DNA of 64,000 nt from assembly GCA_937922945.1 (NCBI GenBank), contig CAKZUP010000065.1, positions 1-64,000 of the forward strand. Direction: 5' to 3'. The notes beneath the pieces are model-generated. The model saw only the letters and a program-made list of their open reading frames with translations, was not told the DNA's origin and did not search any database. This stretch comes from an uncultured Granulosicoccaceae bacterium. GTDB taxonomy: Bacteria; Pseudomonadota; Gammaproteobacteria; Granulosicoccales; Granulosicoccaceae. The stretch's first letter is position 1, and every line of letters starts with the position of its first letter. Made by a program: the position numbers and the translations under genes. This document shows, in pieces, positions 18,218-26,280 of the stretch.

Positions 18218-18832
18218 TTAAAGTGATGCCGTTGTGGCCCAGGTTTGTATCGAACCGCCACCGTTTTTGACGGTATCAATGGGTAGTTGGATTACTATGG
18301 CCGTGATGTTCAAACCCGCAACATCATCTCTAGTGGGGTCGAAAGAGAGTGTTCCAGTAGTAACGGTATTGACGAACCCGGTTTGATCGAAGAAAAATGG
18401 GTCATCTGCGAGTCCTGACCAGGCACTCAATTGATCGTTAGTCAGAATGGTCTCAACCGCACCCTGAATAAGCGTACTGTCTTGTGAATCTGACACACGC
18501 ATACCCCAATCGCCATCGTCATTTTGGGCAAACCGAACATAAAGCTCGAAATCGGATATACCATCCGCGACTTCGCTAGTATCGAAATGAAGTGTATAGA
18601 GAATAGTGGAGTCGTAATTGGCCGCCATACCAGGCGCACTGAACGTACCGAAAGTTAACGCAAGATTAAGCTCGTTAGTTTCATGCCACGCATAATAATC
18701 GCCGATGTCAGCTGCCAATTGCGCGGTAGCGCGAGGCGCTTCCTGATGATCGGCCGCCTGTGTATTTGCAGGGAGCAATGCCAGTAGAGTAACAGCTGCA
18801 AGCAGATGTCGTGAGTAGTGTCGTATTCGCAT
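18218..18832 (-). CDS. DUF4331 N-terminal-half exported protein
   Basis: 204-aa protein with a Sec signal peptide ending NTQA-ADHQEAP. The mature start ADHQEAPRATAQLAADIGDYYAW and the DSTILYTLHFDT...GISDFELYVRF segment match the first half of DUF4331 proteins. The open frame stops cleanly, and the next gene supplies the second half with its own signal, so this is a genuine split or dedicated two-subunit arrangement, not a single frameshift. Function unknown. Confidence 0.8.
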   Translation of the reverse strand: MRIRHYSRHLLAAVTLLALLPANTQAADHQEAPRATAQLAADIGDYYAWHETNELNLALTFGTFSAPGMAANYDSTILYTLHFDTSEVADGISDFELYVRFAQNDDGDWGMRVSDSQDSTLIQGAVETILTNDQLSAWSGLADDPFFFDQTGFVNTVTTGTLSFDPTRDDVAGLNITAIVIQLPIDTVKNGGGSIQTWATTASL

Positions 18833-18885
18833 TATATATAAGATGCCTGTTTAGTTAAGGAGATGTCCAAATTGCACAAAGGCAA

Positions 18886-19707
18886 TCAGAAGGTTGTCGC
18901 ATCGATCGCGGTTGAACGTTCTGAAGGCTGATTGTCGTCGTCGATCGCCACAACTTCATAGCTATAAGTAGTTCCACTCGATAAGCTGTCATCGAAATAA
19001 CTATTGCCTTGAACGTTGGCGATAAGAAGGTTGTCACGGTAAACTTCGTACATCAGCACCTGACCATCATCGGTGGAGCGGTCCCAGAACAATTCAAGAG
19101 CGGAACGAGAATAGACACTGGCTGACAGATTCATCGGTGCGCTTGGCTCGCCTGCCGCTGCTGCTGTATCGTGAGTGTGCTCGTGATCATCGTTCATAAG
19201 CGTATTTGACAAGTTCGCTCGTATCGCACCAGCTGGAAACTCAGGATTGTGGATATTGATGTAGAAGTCGCTAGGGTTATTCAAGATTCGCTGCACGATT
19301 CCCACTTCTTCGGTCGGGAATTTGCCGGTCTCGCCTTCAGTCAAACAATCGGCCGCATTGCCATCCTCAGGACCTGCCAGCACGGCAACAACGGGACCGT
19401 TGGCATCTCGTTGCCCCTCATGTATGTGCGCCATCATTCCTTCACCCACTGGGACAAGCTGAATATTATTGACGATCAAGGAGTAGCAAAGTGTTGTCTC
19501 ATCGCCGTCAACGCCAAAAACATAGCCGATGCCTTTACCGTTCGGGTCTCCAACCAGGCGCTTTGTCGGATCATCACCAACTTCCTCTCGACCATCCATT
19601 TCAGCGATTAGCAGCGCATTTGTGTGCCCAGCATGAAGCTCTGCGGATAGCGTCAAGCAAACAGCAGCAGCGACACAGGCAAGGGTTACTTTGTGTTTTA
19701 TTGTCAT
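18886..19707 (-). CDS. CHRD domain plus fibronectin type III protein
   Basis: 273-aa exported protein. The signal peptide ends LHA-GHTNALL. A CHRD domain (about 30-168) shows AHIHEGQRDANGPVVAVL and FYINIHNPEFPAGAIRANL. A His/Asp-rich linker (NDDHEHTHD, about 172-180) could bind metal. An FN3-like domain follows (about 188-273; SAPMNLSASVYSRSALELFWDRS...YEVYRDN). CHRD occurs in bacterial secreted proteins of unknown function. It is first in a probable minus-strand unit with the split DUF4331 pair and the TPR gene. Confidence 0.85.
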   Translation of the reverse strand: MTIKHKVTLACVAAAVCLTLSAELHAGHTNALLIAEMDGREEVGDDPTKRLVGDPNGKGIGYVFGVDGDETTLCYSLIVNNIQLVPVGEGMMAHIHEGQRDANGPVVAVLAGPEDGNAADCLTEGETGKFPTEEVGIVQRILNNPSDFYINIHNPEFPAGAIRANLSNTLMNDDHEHTHDTAAAAGEPSAPMNLSASVYSRSALELFWDRSTDDGQVLMYEVYRDNLLIANVQGNSYFDDSLSSGTTYSYEVVAIDDDNQPSERSTAIDATTF

Positions 19708-20169
19708 TTGGTGTCTCTCAATTTATTCATCGGTATGTACCAAATTCCATTTTGCTCATCGAATTGGCACGAAAGTACGCTTATACGGCAGACGGTTTAC
19801 CCACCACGCAAGCACTTACGGCTGCAGTAACGAAAAAGATGCAACGCACACGAATTTTCCACAACATTTTTTCGAGCGGGTGCATAACACATTCGAGAAG
19901 AAGTTCTTCCGCTTCACTTCACAGATGGTACAAAATTTAACCACATCGTTCGTCCAGCCTAGAAACAAGCACTGCCTCAAAAGTTATCGGCACAGTGGCT
20001 TGGCGTCGATGCTACCTGTTCTACGACTGGGATGCAGCTGCGCATTACCAATAAATCAACTATTTGTAAAATTTACAGTTAGAACGAAAAAGCTTTTGTT
20101 TGGTCTGTAGATGTAGCCGTGTTAGATCGCGCAACCATACACTAATAAACGAGACGAGAGAGAAACTAA
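19708..20169. promoter_or_regulatory. 462-bp divergent intergenic region (CHRD / DM13) with a palindrome
   Basis: No gene is supported here; both flanking genes are read outward from it. A perfect 13-bp palindrome TGTAAAATTTACA sits at 20065-20077, about 93 bp before the DM13 start codon. It resembles an operator, but the half-site spacing (7 nt) is not that of PpsR (12 nt). Confidence 0.45.
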
Positions 20170-20604
20170 ATGATCAAACTAATAAGCATTCCTTCTACGC
20201 TACTACGTACACTGTGCATATTCACCGTTGTGAGCCTGTTCGCTTTTTCATCCAATTTGCTTGCAACACAGAACGCATCGGGCAGCTGGGTAGACAAGAA
20301 GTACTCGATAAACGGCAACTGGGAAGTCATGCAACGTGAAGATGGCAACTGGATAATCAAATTCGATGAAAACTTCAAGACCAAGTCAGGTCCTGATTTA
20401 AAAGTGTTTTTGTCTCCCCAATCCATTGACGAGGTTACAGGAAAAACAGCGACGCAAGGTGCCGTATTGCTAGCTAAGCTAACTAACAATAAAGGCGCAC
20501 AGGAATATGTTTTGCCATCCAATATTGATATTAACGACTTTAAATCACTACTGATACATTGTGAGGCGTACAGCGTGCTGTGGGGGGGTGCTAATTTTTC
20601 GTAA
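20170..20604 (+). CDS. DM13-domain exported protein
   Basis: 144-aa protein with a signal peptide (ends LLA-TQNASG) followed by one DM13 domain (about 38-142): NGNWEVMQREDGNWIIKFDENFKTKSGPDLKVFLSP, and near the end CEAYSVLWGGANF with the single conserved cysteine. DM13 has been proposed to be an electron-transfer domain because of its company with redox domains; this is not proven for such stand-alone proteins. Its stop codon overlaps the end of convergent crtB by 14 bp, so it abuts the photosynthesis cluster. Confidence 0.85.
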   Translation: MIKLISIPSTLLRTLCIFTVVSLFAFSSNLLATQNASGSWVDKKYSINGNWEVMQREDGNWIIKFDENFKTKSGPDLKVFLSPQSIDEVTGKTATQGAVLLAKLTNNKGAQEYVLPSNIDINDFKSLLIHCEAYSVLWGGANFS

Positions 20605-21637
20605 CGTCAGTTCTTCGATCCAGCGATTGGAACAATGCGAATAGCCACTCAATTCGGTCAAATTTGGCTCCAGATTTTATATCGTTCAATAAAAATCGAG
20701 TTTCCCGTAATGGGGGCCACGAAAGTAATTCTTTATTCGTCGATGATAGTCTCATCGGTATACTAACCGGTGCCCATACCAATAAAGATAGTTTTCGCCA
20801 CAGAGGCACAGTAGCCCTATTGTCAATTGACTGAAAATTTTTCTTTTCTAATTCATGACCTATATCAGCGTATATAAGCCTGGCAGCGCGTATACCCGGT
20901 CGGCATGATAACGGTAGAATCGCTATGCCTGCGTCGGCTCGGCTATACAGTGTGTCGGCGTAGTCAAGCAATCGTTTGCACATGTGGCCGATGCGTTCGT
21001 CGTCTTTTGGGTTCGCCAACCATGCATCTGCGTCAATGTCATATTCATTGAACCACTGCCTTGGCAGGTAAAGTCTGCCCATACGTGCATCTTCGCCTAT
21101 GTCCCTTGCAATGTTGGTGAGTTGCATAGCCACACCAAGATCACACGCTCGTGCAACAGCGTGTTTATCGTTGGTACCCATTATCAAGGCCATCATCGAA
21201 CCCACACAGCCAGCCACGCGAGCAGCATACTGGTACAAATCTGATAACGTGTTATATTCCCGCGGACGTACGTCCCAAGAAAGTCCCTCGATTAATGCAT
21301 CGGGCATCGATCGCGGGATATCATATTGCAACACAACTTCAGACATGGCCCGGTCTTCTGGAAATGCCAAAGGTTTGCCGGCGTAAATTGCATCCAGTCG
21401 AGTGGATAATGCTTGTATGGCTTCGTCGCCCAGGTGTTCGTCGTCTATCAGATCGTCGGCGATTCTGCAAAATGCATACAAAGCCGTTGCAGGTATCGCA
21501 ACCCGTCCAGGTAAAGCCAATGATGCAAGAAAGAACGAATGTGAACCGTGTCGAATTAGTTTCTTGCACGCAGCTAAATCTGCCTTAGTAGTTTTGCTGC
21601 GCGATTGGAGCATAGCCTGACTAATAGTTTGACTCAT
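20591..21637 (-). CDS. crtB: 15-cis-phytoene synthase
   Basis: 348-aa head-to-head prenyl synthase condensing two geranylgeranyl diphosphates to phytoene, the first committed carotenoid step. Both Asp-rich Mg-diphosphate sites are present: ADDLIDD (60-66) and NIARDIGEDARMGRLYLP (about 175-192). The start ATG overlaps the bchO stop (ATGA). It is the last gene of bchI-bchD-bchO-crtB, away from the other crt genes. Confidence 0.95.
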   Translation of the reverse strand: MSQTISQAMLQSRSKTTKADLAACKKLIRHGSHSFFLASLALPGRVAIPATALYAFCRIADDLIDDEHLGDEAIQALSTRLDAIYAGKPLAFPEDRAMSEVVLQYDIPRSMPDALIEGLSWDVRPREYNTLSDLYQYAARVAGCVGSMMALIMGTNDKHAVARACDLGVAMQLTNIARDIGEDARMGRLYLPRQWFNEYDIDADAWLANPKDDERIGHMCKRLLDYADTLYSRADAGIAILPLSCRPGIRAARLIYADIGHELEKKNFQSIDNRATVPLWRKLSLLVWAPVSIPMRLSSTNKELLSWPPLRETRFLLNDIKSGAKFDRIEWLFALFQSLDRRTDVTKN

Positions 21638-22521
21638 ACATCTCCTTTTAAAATTAATTCAGCGATAATCTCGGGTGCTTCTTCGTGTGCCAAATGTCCG
21701 AGATTGGGCAGCATTGTCAGCTCACTGTTTGGAAATAGCCGATTTAGTCGGTATGCGTCTCTGGCAGGAATCATGGCATCGTTGGCGCCGGCAATAAGTT
21801 GTACCGGTACGTGTATTGTTGAGAGCATCTGAAACAGCGGTTCCAAGCGCCAGCTAGCCATCATTTGCAAGGCACCGCTAACGTGGTCGGTATTTTTGCA
21901 CAACGCGCGGTATTGATTTGTAGACTCTTGACTGATGTTCGAGCCCGTGTTTTTAAGGAGTTTGTCAACCGCTTTGGGGTCGCGCAATCTACTACCGAAT
22001 AGATCGGTCAAAAAAGGTAAGTTTGCGCTAATTTTTGCGATAGGTGAGAAAACCAAACCAGGTAGGCCACCCAGCGGAACCAGTGCGCCGTTGATTGACA
22101 CGAGGCGCTGATAACTATCCGGCTTATCAATAAGCATTTGAGCGCCTATCGCAGCACCGGCTGAATGGCCGATGATGCTGTGCGTGTTGAGTTTCATGTG
22201 CTGCAGCAGACCGGTCACAGCACTCGCGATACCACGCAAAGATAAGTCTGGCCTGTTTTCACACGATGTGTTGGCATGGCCGGGTAAGTCCAGTGCAACG
22301 ACGGTAAAGCGTTCGGCCAGCGGTTGCATTAAATCATGCCATGAATGCGACGATGAACCGGTTCCATGTAAGAGTACGCAGGCTATCGGTGCGTTACCCA
22401 TGCTGGTCACATTCCATGAATAGCTTCCAGCTACGATATTGCGCGTGTAAAACTCTCGTGGATCTGCGTCACGTCTGGCATGATCGGTTATATCATTTAC
22501 CGTCATAGCTTCTGAGCTCAT
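21634..22521 (-). CDS. bchO: Magnesium chelatase-associated alpha/beta hydrolase
   Basis: 295-aa alpha/beta hydrolase. The nucleophile elbow GHSAGAAIG places Ser120; the oxyanion region LLHGTGSSSHSWHDLM and the late HLAHEEAPE histidine complete the triad pattern. BchO is routinely encoded with bchD/bchI and is thought to assist Mg chelation into protoporphyrin IX, but its reaction is not established. The ATG overlaps the bchD stop by 4 nt. Confidence 0.93.
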   Translation of the reverse strand: MSSEAMTVNDITDHARRDADPREFYTRNIVAGSYSWNVTSMGNAPIACVLLHGTGSSSHSWHDLMQPLAERFTVVALDLPGHANTSCENRPDLSLRGIASAVTGLLQHMKLNTHSIIGHSAGAAIGAQMLIDKPDSYQRLVSINGALVPLGGLPGLVFSPIAKISANLPFLTDLFGSRLRDPKAVDKLLKNTGSNISQESTNQYRALCKNTDHVSGALQMMASWRLEPLFQMLSTIHVPVQLIAGANDAMIPARDAYRLNRLFPNSELTMLPNLGHLAHEEAPEIIAELILKGDV

Positions 22522-24392
22522 TGCGCATACCTCGAAATGATATTCGATAGGTTATGCGCGTTGCTACGTGGCAGCGCCAAATAGTGTGCACCCATACTGG
22601 CGGCTAGCTTTTGCGCCTGAGCACTCTGGCGACTTGCGGTATCGACAAACAGCAAACGTGCTTTCGTGGTCCTGAGTAACTGTGATTGATGTTCAGCGTC
22701 TTTTGCTGCCAATTCACGAGATGCCGTACCGTTTAATGCAATATTGGCCTTTGCGTCTGTCATCAATACGCCAATGGGTGCTTGACCATCGTGTGTCAGA
22801 GAGCAGAGCAGGCTATACGCTAGCTTTAATCCAGACGCCAAAGGCGTGCCTCCGCCGCCTGGTAAATTTTGTAATGCCCGTTTGGCGCGTGTTAGAGATC
22901 TGGTGGGAGGTAGATCCAATGTAGCTTGTGTTCCGCGAAAAGTAATCAAAGCCACTCTATCTCGACGCACATAACATTCAGCCAGCAATAATTCCACTGC
23001 ACCCTTGGCTTCTGCGAGTCTATGCATTGCAGACGACCCGGAAGCGTCGACTATAAATACGGTGGTGGTTCGAGATGACTGTCGATACTTTGTTACGCGT
23101 AAATCACTTTTATGCAGCTGAATTGCAGGCAATCTACCAGCAGCGACTTTCTTTTTTTCGGAGCGCCTTAAACGCTGCATGGGTATAGCCACCTTTAAGG
23201 TTTCTATAACGTTTATTCTCTGACCGTTCAAGCCTCCTTTCGGCCGCAATATACCAATAGGTCGACCATGTCCGGTTATTGCTGTCGTTTGCTTGTCACG
23301 ACCAACTTCTGTACGTTGTGCTTGTGTTGAAGTCAGGCTTGCGAGCAAATGTTGAGGCAATGTAGCTTGAGCGGCTTGAATTAGTTGTTCTTGCATGCCT
23401 GCTTCAGGAATTTGTTCTGACTGGTTCTCGTTCGGCTCTTGTGGGTTAGAGTCAATTTGCTGATCATCAGTAGTACTTGAGTCTGTATCCTGCGGAACCG
23501 TTTGTTCTTGCGCTTGCTCGGGCGATTCTTCGGGTATATTTTCTTCTGCAGAATTCATAGCATGAGCAGCCAATGCCAACTGCACAGCAAGCAATGCATC
23601 CTGTTCAATTGCAGCATCTCGGTTATTCAGTGCTGCCAATGTGCGTGCGACTCGGCAAGTCTGTATCAGCGGTAACATGGAGCTGATACCGAGTTTTAGT
23701 GCCACACAGGTCAGTTCTTTAAGTATTTTATCCGTCAGAATTACACTTGAGGGCTTTATTGATAGTTCCGGCTTGGCGTTGAAATGAAACAGCTTATTCG
23801 CATTGTCTAAAAGATCATTAGTGTTGGCAAATAAATCCAACACGGTAATGTCTGGTATCGCAATATGTAGAGCAAGACGTTCAGCCAGACCTGACGCGTG
23901 TATACCGGGTTCTTGCGCAAGGCTATCGTCAAAAGCAATAATCACTTTCGGCACCGATTTCCTTGTACCGTTGGTATCATTGTTTGTACTGCTCGTATTT
24001 TCTTTAATACCTTTCGCATCCAATGATGCACAAAGTTCAGCATTTATGTAGGCGGGCAGGCGTTGCACAGACGATATAATCAAGCCAGAATGTTCAGATC
24101 GCTGTAACAGGCCGATGTGCTTGACCAAGCGCCCTTCAGCCAGGCTCGACGTGGAGTCTAGCCCACCGTGCAAGTCAGCAAACCCAACGTTGTGAGGTAG
24201 TTGCAAAGGATGAAAGAGCTTGCATAACGATTTTTTCAAGGCATCTCGTAGCGGGCTTTGCTGACCGTAAATAACAATGCCATGTAATTCTGTGGGGTTG
24301 GCGCTTAGCAATTCAAGTGCCGTTTCTATAAGCGCAATACTTGCGTGTTTTGTGCTTGCGGTCGCAAGCGTAGCGCTGTTGTCTAAGCGCAT
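22518..24392 (-). CDS. bchD: Magnesium chelatase subunit D
   Basis: 624 aa from the ATG at 24392; a GTG at 24407 in the same frame is an alternative. BchD forms the AAA+ double-ring platform with BchI that drives Mg2+ insertion by BchH. An AAA-like N-terminal region without a canonical P-loop leads to an acidic Pro/Gln/Glu-rich linker (about 285-340) and a von Willebrand A domain with a MIDAS motif (VDASGSSAMHRL near residue 447; DAKANIA further on). It overlaps bchI by 10 nt (25 with the GTG). Confidence 0.95.
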   Translation of the reverse strand: MRLDNSATLATASTKHASIALIETALELLSANPTELHGIVIYGQQSPLRDALKKSLCKLFHPLQLPHNVGFADLHGGLDSTSSLAEGRLVKHIGLLQRSEHSGLIISSVQRLPAYINAELCASLDAKGIKENTSSTNNDTNGTRKSVPKVIIAFDDSLAQEPGIHASGLAERLALHIAIPDITVLDLFANTNDLLDNANKLFHFNAKPELSIKPSSVILTDKILKELTCVALKLGISSMLPLIQTCRVARTLAALNNRDAAIEQDALLAVQLALAAHAMNSAEENIPEESPEQAQEQTVPQDTDSSTTDDQQIDSNPQEPNENQSEQIPEAGMQEQLIQAAQATLPQHLLASLTSTQAQRTEVGRDKQTTAITGHGRPIGILRPKGGLNGQRINVIETLKVAIPMQRLRRSEKKKVAAGRLPAIQLHKSDLRVTKYRQSSRTTTVFIVDASGSSAMHRLAEAKGAVELLLAECYVRRDRVALITFRGTQATLDLPPTRSLTRAKRALQNLPGGGGTPLASGLKLAYSLLCSLTHDGQAPIGVLMTDAKANIALNGTASRELAAKDAEHQSQLLRTTKARLLFVDTASRQSAQAQKLAASMGAHYLALPRSNAHNLSNIISRYAQ

Positions 24393-25417
24393 GCGGCCAG
24401 GCCGCACGAGTCTAACGCTCGTTTTACACGAGTAAGAGAGCCACTTTCATCGAGGGGGTCGCGACGCAAGCGATGCGCCAATGCGAGTGGGGCAACTCTG
24501 GCAATGTGCTCTCGATTGACACTCTTACTGCCTTCAAACGCCGCATAAGCTCGGCAAGCGCGTATAAGAGTTAGTTCCCCACGCAAGCCGTCTGTACCGA
24601 GTTCAACACACAGTGTCGACATAATACGCAGGGTGTCATCGTCAACTTTGATGCTGCCAAGCGTATTTCGAGCGTTGACAATTTTGTCTCTGATGGCCTT
24701 ATCTTTCAACAGATATTGCTTTTGAAATTTCTCTGGATGACATTCGAATTCGTCGCGTAGCCTAACAATAGCCATGCGTTCTTCTATTACAGTTGGCGTT
24801 GAAACAGTGACTGATAGTCCAAAGCGGTCCAGTAGCTGTGGCCTCAATTCGCCTTCCTCTGGGTTGCCGCTGCCGACAAGAATAAATCGAGAGGCGTGTT
24901 TTATGCTTAATCCATCTCGCTCAATAACATTAACTCCGGATACGGCAACATCGAGCAATACGTCAACCAAGTGATCTTCTAAAAGGTTAACTTCATCGAT
25001 GTACAGGAAGCCACGATTAGCCGCCGCTAAAAGCCCAGGCTCGAAAGCTTTCACACCTTGAGACAATGCCTTTTCAATATCTAATGCACCAACTACCCGA
25101 TCCTCTGTAGCGCCAAGTGGCAGATCGATTACTGGTGTTGGTTTAATAGCATCGGTAAGAGTACCGTTGTTGACTCGCTCTACGCATTGGTCACAAAGTT
25201 GTTCGTGATTATCTGGATTGCAGGCGTATTGGCAATGCTCCACGGTCTTAATAGGTGGTAGCAGGGCAGCAAGCGCTCGCATCGCTGTTGTTTTACCAGT
25301 ACCACGGTCGCCGAAAACAAGAACACCGTTGATGGACGGATCGATGGCGGCCATTTGCAAAGCCATTTTCATGTCTTGTTGCCCTACAATGGCAGAAAAT
25401 GGAAAAACGGCACTCAA
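24383..25417 (-). CDS. bchI: Magnesium chelatase ATPase subunit I
   Basis: 344-aa AAA+ ATPase. Walker A is GDRGTGKTT (36-44), Walker B FLYIDEVNLL (137-146), and sensor/arginine motifs follow (GSGNPEEGELRPQLLDRFG). The N-terminus FPFSAIVGQQDMKMAL is typical. The start is a TTG: no in-frame ATG precedes the conserved core, and GGAG lies 7 nt upstream of the TTG. It is first in bchI-bchD-bchO-crtB, separated by 98 bp from puhE, so it may have its own promoter or be reached by read-through from the puh operon. Confidence 0.95.
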   Translation of the reverse strand: MSAVFPFSAIVGQQDMKMALQMAAIDPSINGVLVFGDRGTGKTTAMRALAALLPPIKTVEHCQYACNPDNHEQLCDQCVERVNNGTLTDAIKPTPVIDLPLGATEDRVVGALDIEKALSQGVKAFEPGLLAAANRGFLYIDEVNLLEDHLVDVLLDVAVSGVNVIERDGLSIKHASRFILVGSGNPEEGELRPQLLDRFGLSVTVSTPTVIEERMAIVRLRDEFECHPEKFQKQYLLKDKAIRDKIVNARNTLGSIKVDDDTLRIMSTLCVELGTDGLRGELTLIRACRAYAAFEGSKSVNREHIARVAPLALAHRLRRDPLDESGSLTRVKRALDSCGLAACA

Positions 25418-25515
25418 ACCAGCTCTCCAGATTTGAACTGCTGTGCACTGTACTGATGTTGTACGATCATTTTATTTTGTATTTCAGTCTGTTTACTTGG
25501 ATTATTTGTTCGCAT

Positions 25516-26271
25516 TTACAATTTCGAATTAAACACACGGTTCCACATTTTCAACTCCTGAAACGGTACCAACATAAACAGGTGTTCCACAATCGCTAAG
25601 ATGAGCAGTACCGCTGGCACTGCATAAATCATTGGATGAGTAGCACTCACATGCACCGACATGGAAAGAAGTTGATAGACCATCAGTGCAGCACATGCCA
25701 CAGATATAAAAAAGAACGGCGTTAGAGTACCGGTTTTGATATAACTGGAGATATACGACAGCCGATCTGGAATCCACGAAGTACTGAAATTCGGTACACC
25801 CAAAAACAAATTCAATTTAGCGCTCCAGCGCATAAGCCACAAGACAAGATAGGTGTACAAGCCTGCGCTGTTATTAGAGTCAAACTGCGTAAACACCAGA
25901 TACAGGCCTATACCCAACACAAGCAGTTCGTGCCAGATGCTTGCGCCTAATGCCATGTTGAATTTATCCCAACCTAAAGTTTTAGGAGGGCATGGATTTT
26001 TATGCCTTCCAGAAATTAGCCCCAGATAATAGCTAAGTTCAACACAGCCCCATAAGACAACAGCACTGAAAAACGAAAGGAAAATGTTCAGCTCGTTTGC
26101 CTGATTGCTGGTTAACTGAAGCGTAAATAGGCTGATACACGCACAACCTGCGATGCCAAACTTTGTAATAATCGCGTTCGGATTAAGGCCTTGTTGCAGC
26201 CTGAGTACAACACCCGTTCCAAGCCACCACACGAGGATGACTATGAATACAGTTGTAGGGTAGCTGCTCAA
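25516..26271 (-). CDS. puhE: Photosynthetic complex assembly protein PuhE
   Basis: 251-aa polytopic membrane protein with about seven hydrophobic segments. It is recognised by position after acsF and by the pattern VWWLGTGVVL near the N-terminus, GRHKNPCPPKTLGWDKFNMALGASIWHELLVL, and RWSAKLNLFLGVPNFSTSW. PuhE modulates reaction-centre and bacteriochlorophyll levels in Rhodobacter. The start is TTG, 9 nt past the acsF stop in the same frame, and no ATG or GTG is available nearby. Confidence 0.9.
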   Translation of the reverse strand: MSSYPTTVFIVILVWWLGTGVVLRLQQGLNPNAIITKFGIAGCACISLFTLQLTSNQANELNIFLSFFSAVVLWGCVELSYYLGLISGRHKNPCPPKTLGWDKFNMALGASIWHELLVLGIGLYLVFTQFDSNNSAGLYTYLVLWLMRWSAKLNLFLGVPNFSTSWIPDRLSYISSYIKTGTLTPFFFISVACAALMVYQLLSMSVHVSATHPMIYAVPAVLLILAIVEHLFMLVPFQELKMWNRVFNSKL

Positions 26272-26280
26272 AGTAATGAA

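Noticed and set aside
17591-18832. Frameshifted single DUF4331 gene
   Set aside because: The second frame begins with its own start codon and a complete lipoprotein signal, so a broken gene is less likely than two genuine genes.
24383-25417. MoxR-type AAA+ ATPase
   Set aside because: The N-terminal FPFSAIVGQ motif, cysteine-rich insert and bchD/bchO neighbours identify BchI.
25418-25515. PpsR operator before bchI
   Set aside because: Several TGT triplets occur (e.g. in TGTATTTCAGTCTGTTTA) but none has ACA at the required 12-nt spacing.
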